From assembly GCA_002305255.1 (NCBI GenBank), contig DBQN01000012.1, forward strand, positions 1-6,270: a stretch of DNA of 6,270 nt. Direction: 5' to 3'. Under the pieces are notes generated by a model that was given only the letters and a program-made list of their open reading frames with translations, was not told where the DNA came from and did no database searches. The position numbers were made by a program, and so were the translations under genes. The first letter of the stretch is position 1, and each line of letters starts with the position of its first letter. This DNA comes from Firmicutes bacterium UBA1393 (GTDB lineage: Bacteria > Bacillota > DTU025). Below are positions 1 through 5,956 of this stretch, in pieces.

Positions 1-58
1 AATGTCAACGCACACCGCAACCCCAACAGCATCGTCATCGCTGCAGCGCGTATGAACA

Positions 59-88
59 CGAAACAAAGACCGCACGTAGAACGTGCGG
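59..88 (-). terminator. Intrinsic terminator of the tRNA operon
   Basis: On the minus strand an 8-bp perfect stem (CCGCACGT / ACGTGCGG, 3-nt loop at 78-80) is followed by a T-rich tail, TCTTTGTTT (69-61). It begins 10 nt past the CCA end of the last tRNA, so it is the natural end of the five-tRNA transcript. The tail is not a pure U run, so some readthrough is possible. Confidence 0.8.
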
Positions 89-97
89 CCAGACATC

Positions 98-174
98 TGG
101 AGCCCGCGATCGGAATCGAACCGATGACCTCATCCTTACCATGGATGCGCTGCTACCTACTGAGCTACGCGGGC
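98..174 (-). tRNA. tRNA-Thr (anticodon GGT)
   Basis: The minus strand folds as a cloverleaf. The acceptor is GCCCGCG/CGCGGGC, the anticodon stem CATCC/GGATG with loop ATGGTAA (anticodon GGT, reads ACC/ACU), and the T-arm ATCGG-TTCGATT-CCGAT is perfect. The discriminator is U and CCA is encoded (98-100). The D-stem has a C-C opposition at its inner pair (13-22), so it is effectively three pairs. It is the last tRNA of the cluster. Its anticodon is complementary to the ACC proposed as specifier in the thrS T-box at the other end of the window, and its UCCA end is complementary to the T-box bulge UGGA. Confidence 0.97.
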
Positions 175-189
175 AGGCCCTTGCGGGCA

Positions 190-270
<81 letters not shown>

Positions 271-289
271 ACGAAACCTTATGAACATC

Positions 290-365
<76 letters not shown>

Positions 366-389
366 CCGTCAATGGGCTGGCAAGAAAGG

Positions 390-475
<86 letters not shown>

Positions 476-492
476 ACGTCACACCGCAAACA

Positions 493-567
493 TGGAGCCG
501 ACGATGGGAATTGAACCCGCAACCTGCTGATTACAAGTCAGCCGCTCTACCATTGAGCTACGTCGGC
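493..567 (-). tRNA. tRNA-Thr (anticodon TGT)
   Basis: This is the first tRNA of the cluster, about 32 nt after the predicted transcription start. The acceptor is GCCGACG/CGTCGGC, the D-stem GCTC/GAGC, and the anticodon stem GCTGA/TCAGC around loop CTTGTAA (anticodon TGT, reads ACA/ACG). The discriminator is U and CCA is encoded (493-495). The T-stem is imperfect: GCGGG faces CCCAT, giving a G-U at 49-65 and a C-A opposition at 50-64. The gene otherwise looks intact and functional. Confidence 0.96.
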
Positions 568-605
568 CCACCAACGTCGGCAGTCAAACGTGCCGTGCAG
601 ATATT

Positions 606-634
606 AAAATACCATGCTGACACTGGCGTGTCAA
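606..634 (-). promoter_or_regulatory. Sigma-A promoter (extended -10) for the tRNA cluster
   Basis: On the minus strand, a perfect -35 TTGACA (634-629) is separated by exactly 17 bp from TATTTT (611-606). The -10 is preceded by TGG, an extended -10 motif. The predicted start is near 599-600, leaving a leader of about 32 nt before tRNA-Thr(TGT). The -35 box contains the TGA stop codon (633-631) of the upstream methyltransferase gene. Confidence 0.85.
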
Positions 635-1518
635 CCACGAAATCCGCCAGCATTGCGGCTTAACTCGTACATGACTATGGCCGCTGCGGTTGCTGCGTTC
701 AGTGATTCGACCTGCCTGGCCATGGGGACGTGCACCGCACCGGCACACTGCCTGAGGCACTCGGAGGACACGCCATGGGCCTCCGACCCAATCACCACAA
801 GCGCCCTGGGAGGTTCCCCAGACGCTGAGGATGAAGTGTCAGCTACACCCGCTGACGGAGGCCAGCGCAATTCGTCTACACGAGTGCTGCCCGCGGGGTC
901 GACATGAGTGGCGAACGCTGTCCACCCGCGCCCGGCCGCCCAGGCCATGAGCCGGGGAAGGCTGGCCTCTCGTGCCACGGGGATTCGAAACACTGCCCCC
1001 ATGGAAGCCCTGACTACCTTGGGGTTGGCAGGATCGGCACTGCCGGCGCCAGCGATAACAGCCTCGGCACCCAGTGCAGCCGCGGTGCGCACAATCGTTC
1101 CCACGTTGCCCGGATCCTGAAGGCCGTCTAGCAGCACCACGAAACTGGCCCGTTGAGTGTGCCGCTCTACCTGTTCAAGCACTTCGCGCCCTGTGCGGGG
1201 AGACCACCCGGCCAGCGCGAACAGCCCCTGCGGGTTCACCGTTGCTCCCATACTGTGCCCGACCCTGTCAGACACCAGGTAGACGGAGCTGCCGGCGCGA
1301 CGCGCGGTCTCGACAATGCTGCGAATGTCGCCATCGGCCAGAGCCATGTCGGTGACGTATACCGCCGACAGTCTCAAGCCAGCAGCCAGGGCATCCCCAA
1401 CCAGTCTCACGCCTTCCAGCGCAACCTGGCCGGGAATGCCCTTGGCGACACACTCTCGGTATTCGCGCACTCTGGGGTTGCTCGTGCTCTGAATGACCTC
1501 TTGCGTGGCGCTTGCCAC
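631..1518 (-). CDS. SpoU/TrmH-family RNA 2'-O-ribose methyltransferase
   Basis: This is a predicted SAM-dependent 2'-O-methyltransferase of the SPOUT (alpha/beta-knot) superfamily, probably acting on 23S rRNA or tRNA; the target nucleotide cannot be read from sequence. From the chosen start it is 295 aa. An N-terminal substrate-binding domain of about 100 residues is followed by the SpoU motifs: LDGLQDPGNVGTIVRTA (about 130-146; the Asn and catalytic-type Arg are present), VIGSEAHGV (about 242-250) and VPM..VESLNAATAAAI (about 264-281). A Ser/Ala/Pro-rich insert lies at about 217-236, between motifs 1 and 2. The start is GTG at 1518, because GGGGTGATC, a near-complete anti-SD match, sits just upstream; GTG at 1527 overlaps that site and is the alternative. 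The gene follows rplT by 28 nt and is probably co-transcribed. In Bacillota a methyltransferase of the YsgA type often occupies this place. Confidence 0.92.
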   Translation of the reverse strand: MASATQEVIQSTSNPRVREYRECVAKGIPGQVALEGVRLVGDALAAGLRLSAVYVTDMALADGDIRSIVETARRAGSSVYLVSDRVGHSMGATVNPQGLFALAGWSPRTGREVLEQVERHTQRASFVVLLDGLQDPGNVGTIVRTAAALGAEAVIAGAGSADPANPKVVRASMGAVFRIPVAREASLPRLMAWAAGRGWTAFATHVDPAGSTRVDELRWPPSAGVADTSSSASGEPPRALVVIGSEAHGVSSECLRQCAGAVHVPMARQVESLNAATAAAIVMYELSRNAGGFRG

Positions 1519-1546
1519 ACCGATCACCCCATTCGCATGCGCCCTG

Positions 1547-1900
1547 CTAATTCGCTGCCTTTACGACATCAACGAGCTGGGTGAAGGCTGCCGCATCGCG
1601 CACAGCGAGGTCGGCCAGCATCTTGCGGTTGATCTCGATTCCCGCCTTCTTGAGCCCGGAGATGAGCCTGCTGTATGACATGCCATTGAGCCTGGCAGCG
1701 GCGTTGATCCTGGCGATCCACAGGCGCCTGAAGTCGCGCTTCTTGGTGCGGCGATGCATATACGAGTATGTCATCGCGTGCAGGAGCGCCTGGTTGGCAC
1801 GCTTCCACGAGATGCGATTGACGCCGGTGTATCCCTTGGCTAGCCTGAGAGTCTTAGTATGACGGCGCCTCGTGATGAGGCCGCTCTTCACTCTTGCCAT
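1547..1900 (-). CDS. rplT: 50S ribosomal protein L20
   Basis: This is ribosomal protein bL20, 117 aa and full length for the family. It binds 23S rRNA early in assembly of the large subunit. The basic N-terminal tail (MARVKSG.., RRRHTKT) is followed by the family core KRDFRRLWIARINAAARLNG (about residues 54-73) and by LKKAGIEINRKMLADLAV (about 84-101). The start is ATG with AAGGGAG 10 nt upstream. It is the third gene of infC-rpmI-rplT, 38 nt after rpmI. In Bacillus and E. coli, L20 represses its own operon, by transcription attenuation in Bacillus and by translation in E. coli. The long terminator-bearing leader before infC fits the Bacillus mode, by inference only. The segment between the tail and the core (YTGVNRISWKRANQ) looks somewhat divergent from what I remember of the family. 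Confidence 0.98.
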   Translation of the reverse strand: MARVKSGLITRRRHTKTLRLAKGYTGVNRISWKRANQALLHAMTYSYMHRRTKKRDFRRLWIARINAAARLNGMSYSRLISGLKKAGIEINRKMLADLAVRDAAAFTQLVDVVKAAN

Positions 1901-1938
1901 TAGAATTCATCTCCCTTTGGTCTTATCAAACCGAAGCG

Positions 1939-2136
1939 CTACTTGTACGGAATCAGCTGGCGGACGACTTTCTGATCGGATGCGTTCATCACGTCGGCCT
2001 TCCTCATGTTCCGCTTGCGCTTGGGAGTCTTCTTCTCAAGAATGTGCCTGCGGCCGGCCTTGTTCTTCACGATCAACCCGTTGCCAGTGACGCGGAATCT
2101 CTTTGCCGACGCCCTGTGCGTCTTCATCTTGGGCAT
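1939..2136 (-). CDS. rpmI: 50S ribosomal protein L35
   Basis: This is ribosomal protein bL35, 65 aa (usual length 64-66), a very basic small protein of the large subunit. It is recognised by MPKMKTHRASAKRF at the N-terminus, by the central RRHIL..KTPKRKRNMRK, and by the C-terminal ending RQLIPYK. The ATG has GGGAGG 8 nt upstream, and the first G of that Shine-Dalgarno is the last base of the infC stop codon. The 13-nt gap therefore implies translational coupling to infC. It sits in the universal infC-rpmI-rplT order. Confidence 0.98.
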   Translation of the reverse strand: MPKMKTHRASAKRFRVTGNGLIVKNKAGRRHILEKKTPKRKRNMRKADVMNASDQKVVRQLIPYK

Positions 2137-2149
2137 TTGATGAGCCTCC

Positions 2150-2662
2150 CTATTCCTGCTTCGGGGCGAGGATCATGATCATGCTCCTGCCCTCGACCTT
2201 CGGTTCACGTTCTATGCTTGAAACAGCGCTCAGTGCCTGGGCCATTTCCAGCAGGAGCTTGCGCGCGATGTCGGCATGAACGATCTCGCGCCCGCGGAAC
2301 CTGACAGACGCCTTCACTTTGTCACCGTCATCCAGGAACTTCTCCGCGTTCTTGACCTTGACGCTGAAGTCATGGTCCTCAATCTTCGGAGTCATGCGCA
2401 CTTCCTTGATTGTCACGATGTGCTGCTTCTTCCTGGCCTCGCGGTCGCGCTTGCTTTGCTCGTACTTGAACCTGCCATAGTCCATGATCCGGCAGACTGG
2501 CGGTCGGGCTGTCGGCGCCACCTCCACGAGATCGAGGTTCTTATCCAAAGCTAGCCGGAGAGCGTCTCTCAATGCCATTATGCCCAGCTGCTCCCCGTTG
2601 TCATCGACGACACGGACCTCTCTCGCTCTGATCTCCTCGTTGATGTACAGCTCCTTGCTGAT
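2150..2662 (-). CDS. infC: Translation initiation factor IF-3 with probable AUC start codon
   Basis: IF3 binds the 30S subunit, keeps 50S away and checks start codon-initiator tRNA pairing. Read from 2662 the product is 170 aa, normal for the family. The N-domain begins ISKELYINEEIRAREVRVVD, the family signature RIMDYGRFKYEQSKR lies at 58-72, a basic linker follows (ARKKQ), and the C-domain runs from about 82 to 170 with KVKASVRFRGREIVH and GRSMIMILAPK. The first ATG in frame (2578) would delete 28 conserved residues. An in-frame TGA (2671-2669) lies three codons before 2662, with no ATG, GTG or TTG between it and 2578. The best start is ATC at 2662-2660, with GGGGGTGA 6 nt upstream. A second ATC at 2644, with AAGGAG 6 nt upstream, is the alternative. 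IF3 starts on AUU in E. coli, where this permits autorepression; the same is inferred here. Confidence 0.93.
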   Translation of the reverse strand: MSKELYINEEIRAREVRVVDDNGEQLGIMALRDALRLALDKNLDLVEVAPTARPPVCRIMDYGRFKYEQSKRDREARKKQHIVTIKEVRMTPKIEDHDFSVKVKNAEKFLDDGDKVKASVRFRGREIVHADIARKLLLEMAQALSAVSSIEREPKVEGRSMIMILAPKQE

Positions 2663-2668
2663 AGCCTG

Positions 2669-2676
2669 TCACCCCC
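2669..2676 (-). promoter_or_regulatory. Ribosome binding site that decides the infC start
   Basis: GGGGGTGA on the minus strand can pair along all eight bases with the 16S 3' end UCACCUCC, with one G-U pair. It ends 6 nt before ATC at 2662. No ATG, GTG or TTG stands at the right distance in the IF3 frame, so it points to initiation on AUC. Its last three bases, TGA, are also the in-frame stop that rules out any earlier start. Confidence 0.7.
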
Positions 2677-2697
2677 AAATATGTGTTGCGCCCTGCG

Positions 2698-2719
2698 ACG
2701 ACCGATGGCCATCGGCCGC
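2698..2719 (-). other. Stable hairpin just upstream of the infC ribosome binding site
   Basis: The minus strand forms a 9-bp stem, GCGGCCGAT / ATCGGTCGT, with two G-U pairs and a GGCC tetraloop. Its core is the 14-base palindrome CCGATGGCCATCGG. It ends 21 nt before the Shine-Dalgarno of infC and follows the attenuator. It is not followed by a U tract, so it is not a terminator. It may insulate the ribosome binding site or serve as a protein site; function unknown. Confidence 0.45.
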
Positions 2720-2736
2720 TTCAAGGGCATGTACCC

Positions 2737-2768
2737 AAAACGCAAAAAGCGGGTGGTGATCCACCCGC
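2737..2768 (-). terminator. Intrinsic terminator (attenuator) in the infC leader
   Basis: A perfect 8-bp GC-rich stem, GCGGGTGG / CCACCCGC, with loop ATCA is followed by TTTTTGCGTTTT on the minus strand. It lies about 160 nt after the predicted start and 75 nt before infC, inside the leader, so it must be conditionally bypassed for the operon to be expressed. No clear terminator is seen after the upstream acetyltransferase gene, so it would also limit readthrough from thrS. Confidence 0.85.
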
Positions 2769-2934
2769 CCTGACCAACGCATAGAGGCGCAGCTCACTCT
2801 CCCGGCCTAGCACGGAAGGAGCCGCATCTTGCTGCGCGTGAACCGGCCTGACTGCCGCACCAGCTGCGGTGCAGCGTCGGACGGTGAGAAGCGGATGGCT
2901 TCTGCTTGGAACCACGCTTGATTTTGCGTTTCAT

Positions 2935-2963
2935 ACTATATCATGGCTCGGCATGTCGGTCAA
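2935..2963 (-). promoter_or_regulatory. Sigma-A promoter (extended -10) of infC-rpmI-rplT
   Basis: Minus-strand TTGACC (2963-2958), a 17-bp spacer and TATAGT (2940-2935), with TGA immediately before the -10 giving an extended -10. The predicted start is at about 2929-2927. It lies 42 nt after the end of the acetyltransferase gene, in the only gap between genes large enough to hold it. Confidence 0.87.
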
Positions 2964-3004
2964 CTCAGGCTCTCCGACTTGTGCACATTCGCGCCACCGC
3001 GCGC

Positions 3005-3961
3005 TCAGCCCAATCGCCGGCTATAGCACACCATTGCCTGCACTTTGCGGAAGCCCTCCGACAGGTAGAGGCCTATGGCCCTCTCGTTCTCGCCGTTCAC
3101 CGACAACCACGAGTTCTCGAACCCGGCCTGCCGGGCGGCCGCCACAGCTGCTCTGAGCAGCAGCCTCCCAAAGCCGCGGCCCTGCCAGCCGCCTCTCACG
3201 GCTATGGGGCCGATCTGTGCCACGTGTTCGCCGTCATCGGTGAACCTGCGCACCTCCACCAGGCCGATCGGAACGGCCGAGCTACCCTCGCACCACAGCA
3301 TCAACCGGCCCTCGCCCTCGGGCATCGAATCCTCGGCGAACGCAGTCTCTGCCACCGCCTCGGGAACAAGGTGTGTGTGCCCTGCGAGGTGCGCGAAAGC
3401 GTCATTCACAATATCGCACCAGGCCTGTTCGTCTTCACCATGCCTCAATGGTCTCAAGAAGAAACCAGCTGGCAGCTCCGGCATGCCCACGCTGGTATTC
3501 GATGCCCTCAATCCGTATGAGACCCGCTCAACAGCGAAGCCGAGTTGCTCAAGGATGGCCCGCACAGGCGTGGCCGTTTCGGGCACGAACAGATACATCT
3601 CCCGACCGCGAACGCCCGCCGCGGTGCCCTCGGTGGCGGCCGCCAGCGCATCGAGCATCGCCCGGTAACGTTCGACGTCCGGCTCGGTACAGTGGAGGAT
3701 TCGGAATCTCCCGCGACCCGGGGCGCACACCCTGGGCGATAGCATGGCCGACGCCGCACCAACCACGCTCCCGTCGAGAGAGAGGAGAACCACCGACGGG
3801 TTCTCCTCCCCCAGCTCGTCCTCAATGGGTTTGAGGTCGGCATCGCCAGTGTATGAGTCGTCATGCTCGGCACCGTGGCGCCGGCAGTAATCGAGGAAAG
3901 CCGGCAGCAGCTCACGGGTGACCGGAGTGACGCACACTTGGCCGCTCTCCTGGCCGTCCAC
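3005..3961 (-). CDS. Tandem GNAT-family N-acetyltransferase
   Basis: This is a predicted acetyl-CoA-dependent N-acetyltransferase of 318 aa, about twice the size of one GNAT domain. The C-terminal half carries the acetyl-CoA loop: GPIAVRGGWQGRGFGRLLL at about 251-269, with the pyrophosphate-binding QGRGFG. It is followed by NGENERAIGLYLSEGF (about 289-304), the usual motif B with its Tyr. The N-terminal half (about 10-150) has the outline of a GNAT fold, including ILEQLGF at about 136-142, but no intact loop, so it is probably degenerate. Such tandem architecture resembles mycothiol synthase MshD, but nothing here fixes the substrate. The start is GTG at 3961 because AGGAGG (3977-3972) lies upstream, inside the last codons of thrS; GTG at 3937 is an alternative. 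It follows thrS by 5 nt and is probably translationally coupled. Confidence 0.88.
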   Translation of the reverse strand: MDGQESGQVCVTPVTRELLPAFLDYCRRHGAEHDDSYTGDADLKPIEDELGEENPSVVLLSLDGSVVGAASAMLSPRVCAPGRGRFRILHCTEPDVERYRAMLDALAAATEGTAAGVRGREMYLFVPETATPVRAILEQLGFAVERVSYGLRASNTSVGMPELPAGFFLRPLRHGEDEQAWCDIVNDAFAHLAGHTHLVPEAVAETAFAEDSMPEGEGRLMLWCEGSSAVPIGLVEVRRFTDDGEHVAQIGPIAVRGGWQGRGFGRLLLRAAVAAARQAGFENSWLSVNGENERAIGLYLSEGFRKVQAMVCYSRRLG

Positions 3962-3966
3962 CGGGC

Positions 3967-5913
3967 CTAGACCTCCTCGCACGACCGTGAGTCGATGAGC
4001 CCCTGCACAATGCCGGCGAACTGCTCGAGCGGCATCGACCCCATGTCGCCGCCGCGCCTTGCCCTCACCGACACTGCGCCCTGCTCCTGCTCCTTATCGC
4101 CTACGATCACCATGTAGGGCACCTGCTCAAGCTGGGCCTCGCGGATCTTGTAGCCGATCTTCTCGTCGCGCACATCGAGCTCGACTCTGAACCCTCTGGC
4201 CAGCAGGTCAGCGGCGACCTTCCTGGCGTAGTCTACATGTCGCTCGCCGATGGAGAGTACCTGGGCCTGCACCGGTGCGATCCACACAGGAAATGCTCCT
4301 GCATACTGCTCGATCAGGCAGCCGATGAACCTCTCCATGGAGCCGAGCACCACTCTGTGGATCATGACCGCGCGATGCTTCTCACCGTCGGAACCGATGT
4401 AGTTGACATCGAACCTCTCAGGCAAGTTGAAGTCCACCTGGATCGTCGGTCCCTGCCACATCCTGCCCAGGGCGTCTTTGAGCTTGATGTCGATCTTCGG
4501 CCCGTAGAACACGCCCTCGCCCGGATCGACGTGGTAGGCCAGTCCGTGGTCCTCAAGCGCTCCCTTGAGTGCCGCCGTCGCGCGCTCCCAGTTCTCGTCG
4601 GAGCCGACTGACTTTTCCGGCCTGGTAGATAGGAATATCTCGTACTCCTCGAACCCGAAGCTCTTCAGCATGAAGATCGCAAAGTCGATGACCCCGGTGA
4701 TCTCCTCGTGGAGCTGCTCCGGCGTGCAGAACAGGTGCGCGTCGTCCTGGGTGAAGCCCCTTACCCTTAGGAGACCGTGCAGCACGCCCGACCGCTCGTA
4801 GCGGTACACCGTGCCCAGCTCGCAATAGCGTATCGGCATCTCCCTGTAGCTGTGCGAGCGAGACTGGTATACCAGGATATGGCCGGGGCAGTTCATCGGC
4901 TTGAGCACGTACTCCTTCTCATCGATGTTGAGGAAGTACATGTTGTCCCTGTAGTAGCCGTTGTGCCCAGAGATATCCCACAACGTCGACTCGGCTATGT
5001 GCGGGGTGATGACGTACTTGTATCCCCTCTTCGCGTGCTCCTCGCGCCAGAACTGCTCGACTGCGGTGCGCAGAGCCGCGCCCTTCTCGTGGTAGAAGAT
5101 GAGGCCTGCGCCGGCTTCATCATGGACGCTGAACAGGTCGAGTTCGCGCCCGAGCTTGCGGTGGTCGCGCCTCGCCGCCTCCTCCAGCATCTTCAGGTAC
5201 TCGTCGAGCTCAGCCTTAGTGGGGAAGGCCGTGCCGTAAATGCGTGAGAGCATCGGCCGCTTCTCATCGCCCCTCCAGTAGGCGCCTGCCACGTTCAGCA
5301 GCTTGAATGCTTTGAGCATCCCGGTGCGCGGAAGGTGCGGCCCGCGACACAAGTCACTGAACTCACCTTGATGGTAGAAGCTGACGTAGTCGTCGGGCAG
5401 ATCCTCAACGAGCTCGGCCTTGAACACCTCACCGGCAGCGGCGAGCTTCGCGATGGCCTCCTCGCGCGGCACCTCCTCCCTCACCAGGGGCAGGTTCTCG
5501 GCCACGATCTTGCGCATCTCCTTCTCGATGGCCTCGAGATCCTCAGGGGTGAAGGAGCCTTCCTTATCGAAGTCGTAGTAGAACCCTGTGGCGATAGACG
5601 GACCAATCGCCATGTGTACGCCGGGGAAGAGACGTCGCACGGCCTGCGCCATCACGTGAGCCGCGGTATGTCGCAGCGCGTCGAGACTGCGCTCATCGCC
5701 CTCCTCCAGAATGGTCAGATCGCAGTCGGATTCGATCTTGTGCTGTAAGTCATGGATTCCACCGTCAACTATGCCCAGCACCGCGCGAGACGCCAGACGC
5801 CGGCTGATCATCGCCGCGACCTCGCCCACGGTAGTGCCTGCACACACCTCTATCGCCGAGCCATCGGGCAGCGTGACCTTTACCTTCCTGCAGTCGGAAT
5901 CGATCTGTTCCAT
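3967..5913 (-). CDS. thrS: Threonine--tRNA ligase
   Basis: This class II synthetase charges tRNA-Thr with threonine and edits mis-attached serine. At 648 aa it is a full-length bacterial ThrRS. Domains in order: TGS (about 10-70), the editing domain (about 75-235) with HTAAH (H82, H86) and CRGPH (C189, H193), the catalytic core (about 250-540) and the anticodon-binding domain (about 545-640, from VWIAPVQAQVLSIGE). Motif 2 is YERSG..RVRGFTQDDAHLF (about 372-395) and motif 3 is HRVVLGSMERFIG (519-531). The zinc ligands Cys, His, His are C342 (MNCPGH), H393 and H519, each +8 from E. coli. The start is ATG at 5913 with AAAGGAG 8 nt before. The open frame runs on upstream to 6261, but that stretch is T-box leader and promoter, so it is not coding. 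Expression is expected to depend on uncharged tRNA-Thr. Confidence 0.99.
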   Translation of the reverse strand: MEQIDSDCRKVKVTLPDGSAIEVCAGTTVGEVAAMISRRLASRAVLGIVDGGIHDLQHKIESDCDLTILEEGDERSLDALRHTAAHVMAQAVRRLFPGVHMAIGPSIATGFYYDFDKEGSFTPEDLEAIEKEMRKIVAENLPLVREEVPREEAIAKLAAAGEVFKAELVEDLPDDYVSFYHQGEFSDLCRGPHLPRTGMLKAFKLLNVAGAYWRGDEKRPMLSRIYGTAFPTKAELDEYLKMLEEAARRDHRKLGRELDLFSVHDEAGAGLIFYHEKGAALRTAVEQFWREEHAKRGYKYVITPHIAESTLWDISGHNGYYRDNMYFLNIDEKEYVLKPMNCPGHILVYQSRSHSYREMPIRYCELGTVYRYERSGVLHGLLRVRGFTQDDAHLFCTPEQLHEEITGVIDFAIFMLKSFGFEEYEIFLSTRPEKSVGSDENWERATAALKGALEDHGLAYHVDPGEGVFYGPKIDIKLKDALGRMWQGPTIQVDFNLPERFDVNYIGSDGEKHRAVMIHRVVLGSMERFIGCLIEQYAGAFPVWIAPVQAQVLSIGERHVDYARKVAADLLARGFRVELDVRDEKIGYKIREAQLEQVPYMVIVGDKEQEQGAVSVRARRGGDMGSMPLEQFAGIVQGLIDSRSCEEV

Positions 5914-5956
5914 GAGTCGTTCTCCTTTCTGAAGACATTGATGGTGCTGGGGCGGC

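Larger units (their letters stand above)
2677..2929 (-). promoter_or_regulatory. Structured leader of the infC-rpmI-rplT operon, candidate L20-type attenuator
   Basis: About 265 nt of untranslated leader separate the promoter from infC. Visible pairings are a hairpin CTG(CA)CCGCA-gctgg-TGCGGCAG near 2873-2850, a longer stem GCGCAGC (near 2837-2831) with GCTGCGC (near 2793-2787), and then the intrinsic terminator at 2768-2737. A strong promoter, a folded leader and a terminator before infC is the arrangement of the Bacillus L20 leader, where L20 binding to an rRNA-like fold promotes termination. I see the arrangement but could not confirm the L20 binding fold itself, so the ligand is inferred. 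No convincing leader peptide was found. Confidence 0.55.

Noticed and set aside
39..48. Palindrome CGCTGCAGCG near the left edge
   Set aside because: Ten bases, no T tract, no neighbouring copy; expected by chance in GC-rich sequence.
1525..1539. A four-codon mini-ORF ATG-CGA-ATG-GGG-TGA between rplT and the methyltransferase
   Set aside because: It could couple translation, but it has no clear Shine-Dalgarno and overlaps the ribosome binding site of the next gene; too short to support.
2721..2915. A 64-codon ORF with a GTG start in the infC leader
   Set aside because: It has no Shine-Dalgarno and no recognisable protein features, and it runs through the attenuator stem; a random frame in a structured leader.
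2794..2934. A 46-codon basic ORF in the infC leader, beginning ATG-AAA-CGC right after the -10 box
   Set aside because: Its ATG lies between the -10 box and the predicted +1, so it is not in the transcript, and it has no Shine-Dalgarno. The Lys/Arg richness fits chance in this structured leader.
2964..3004. Search for a terminator after the acetyltransferase gene
   Set aside because: No stem followed by a U tract is visible on the minus strand; thrS transcription probably runs into the infC leader.
614..5932. Many plus-strand ORFs of 70-200 codons opposite the minus-strand genes
   Set aside because: They are shadow frames of conserved genes in GC-rich DNA, without Shine-Dalgarno sequences or recognisable domains.
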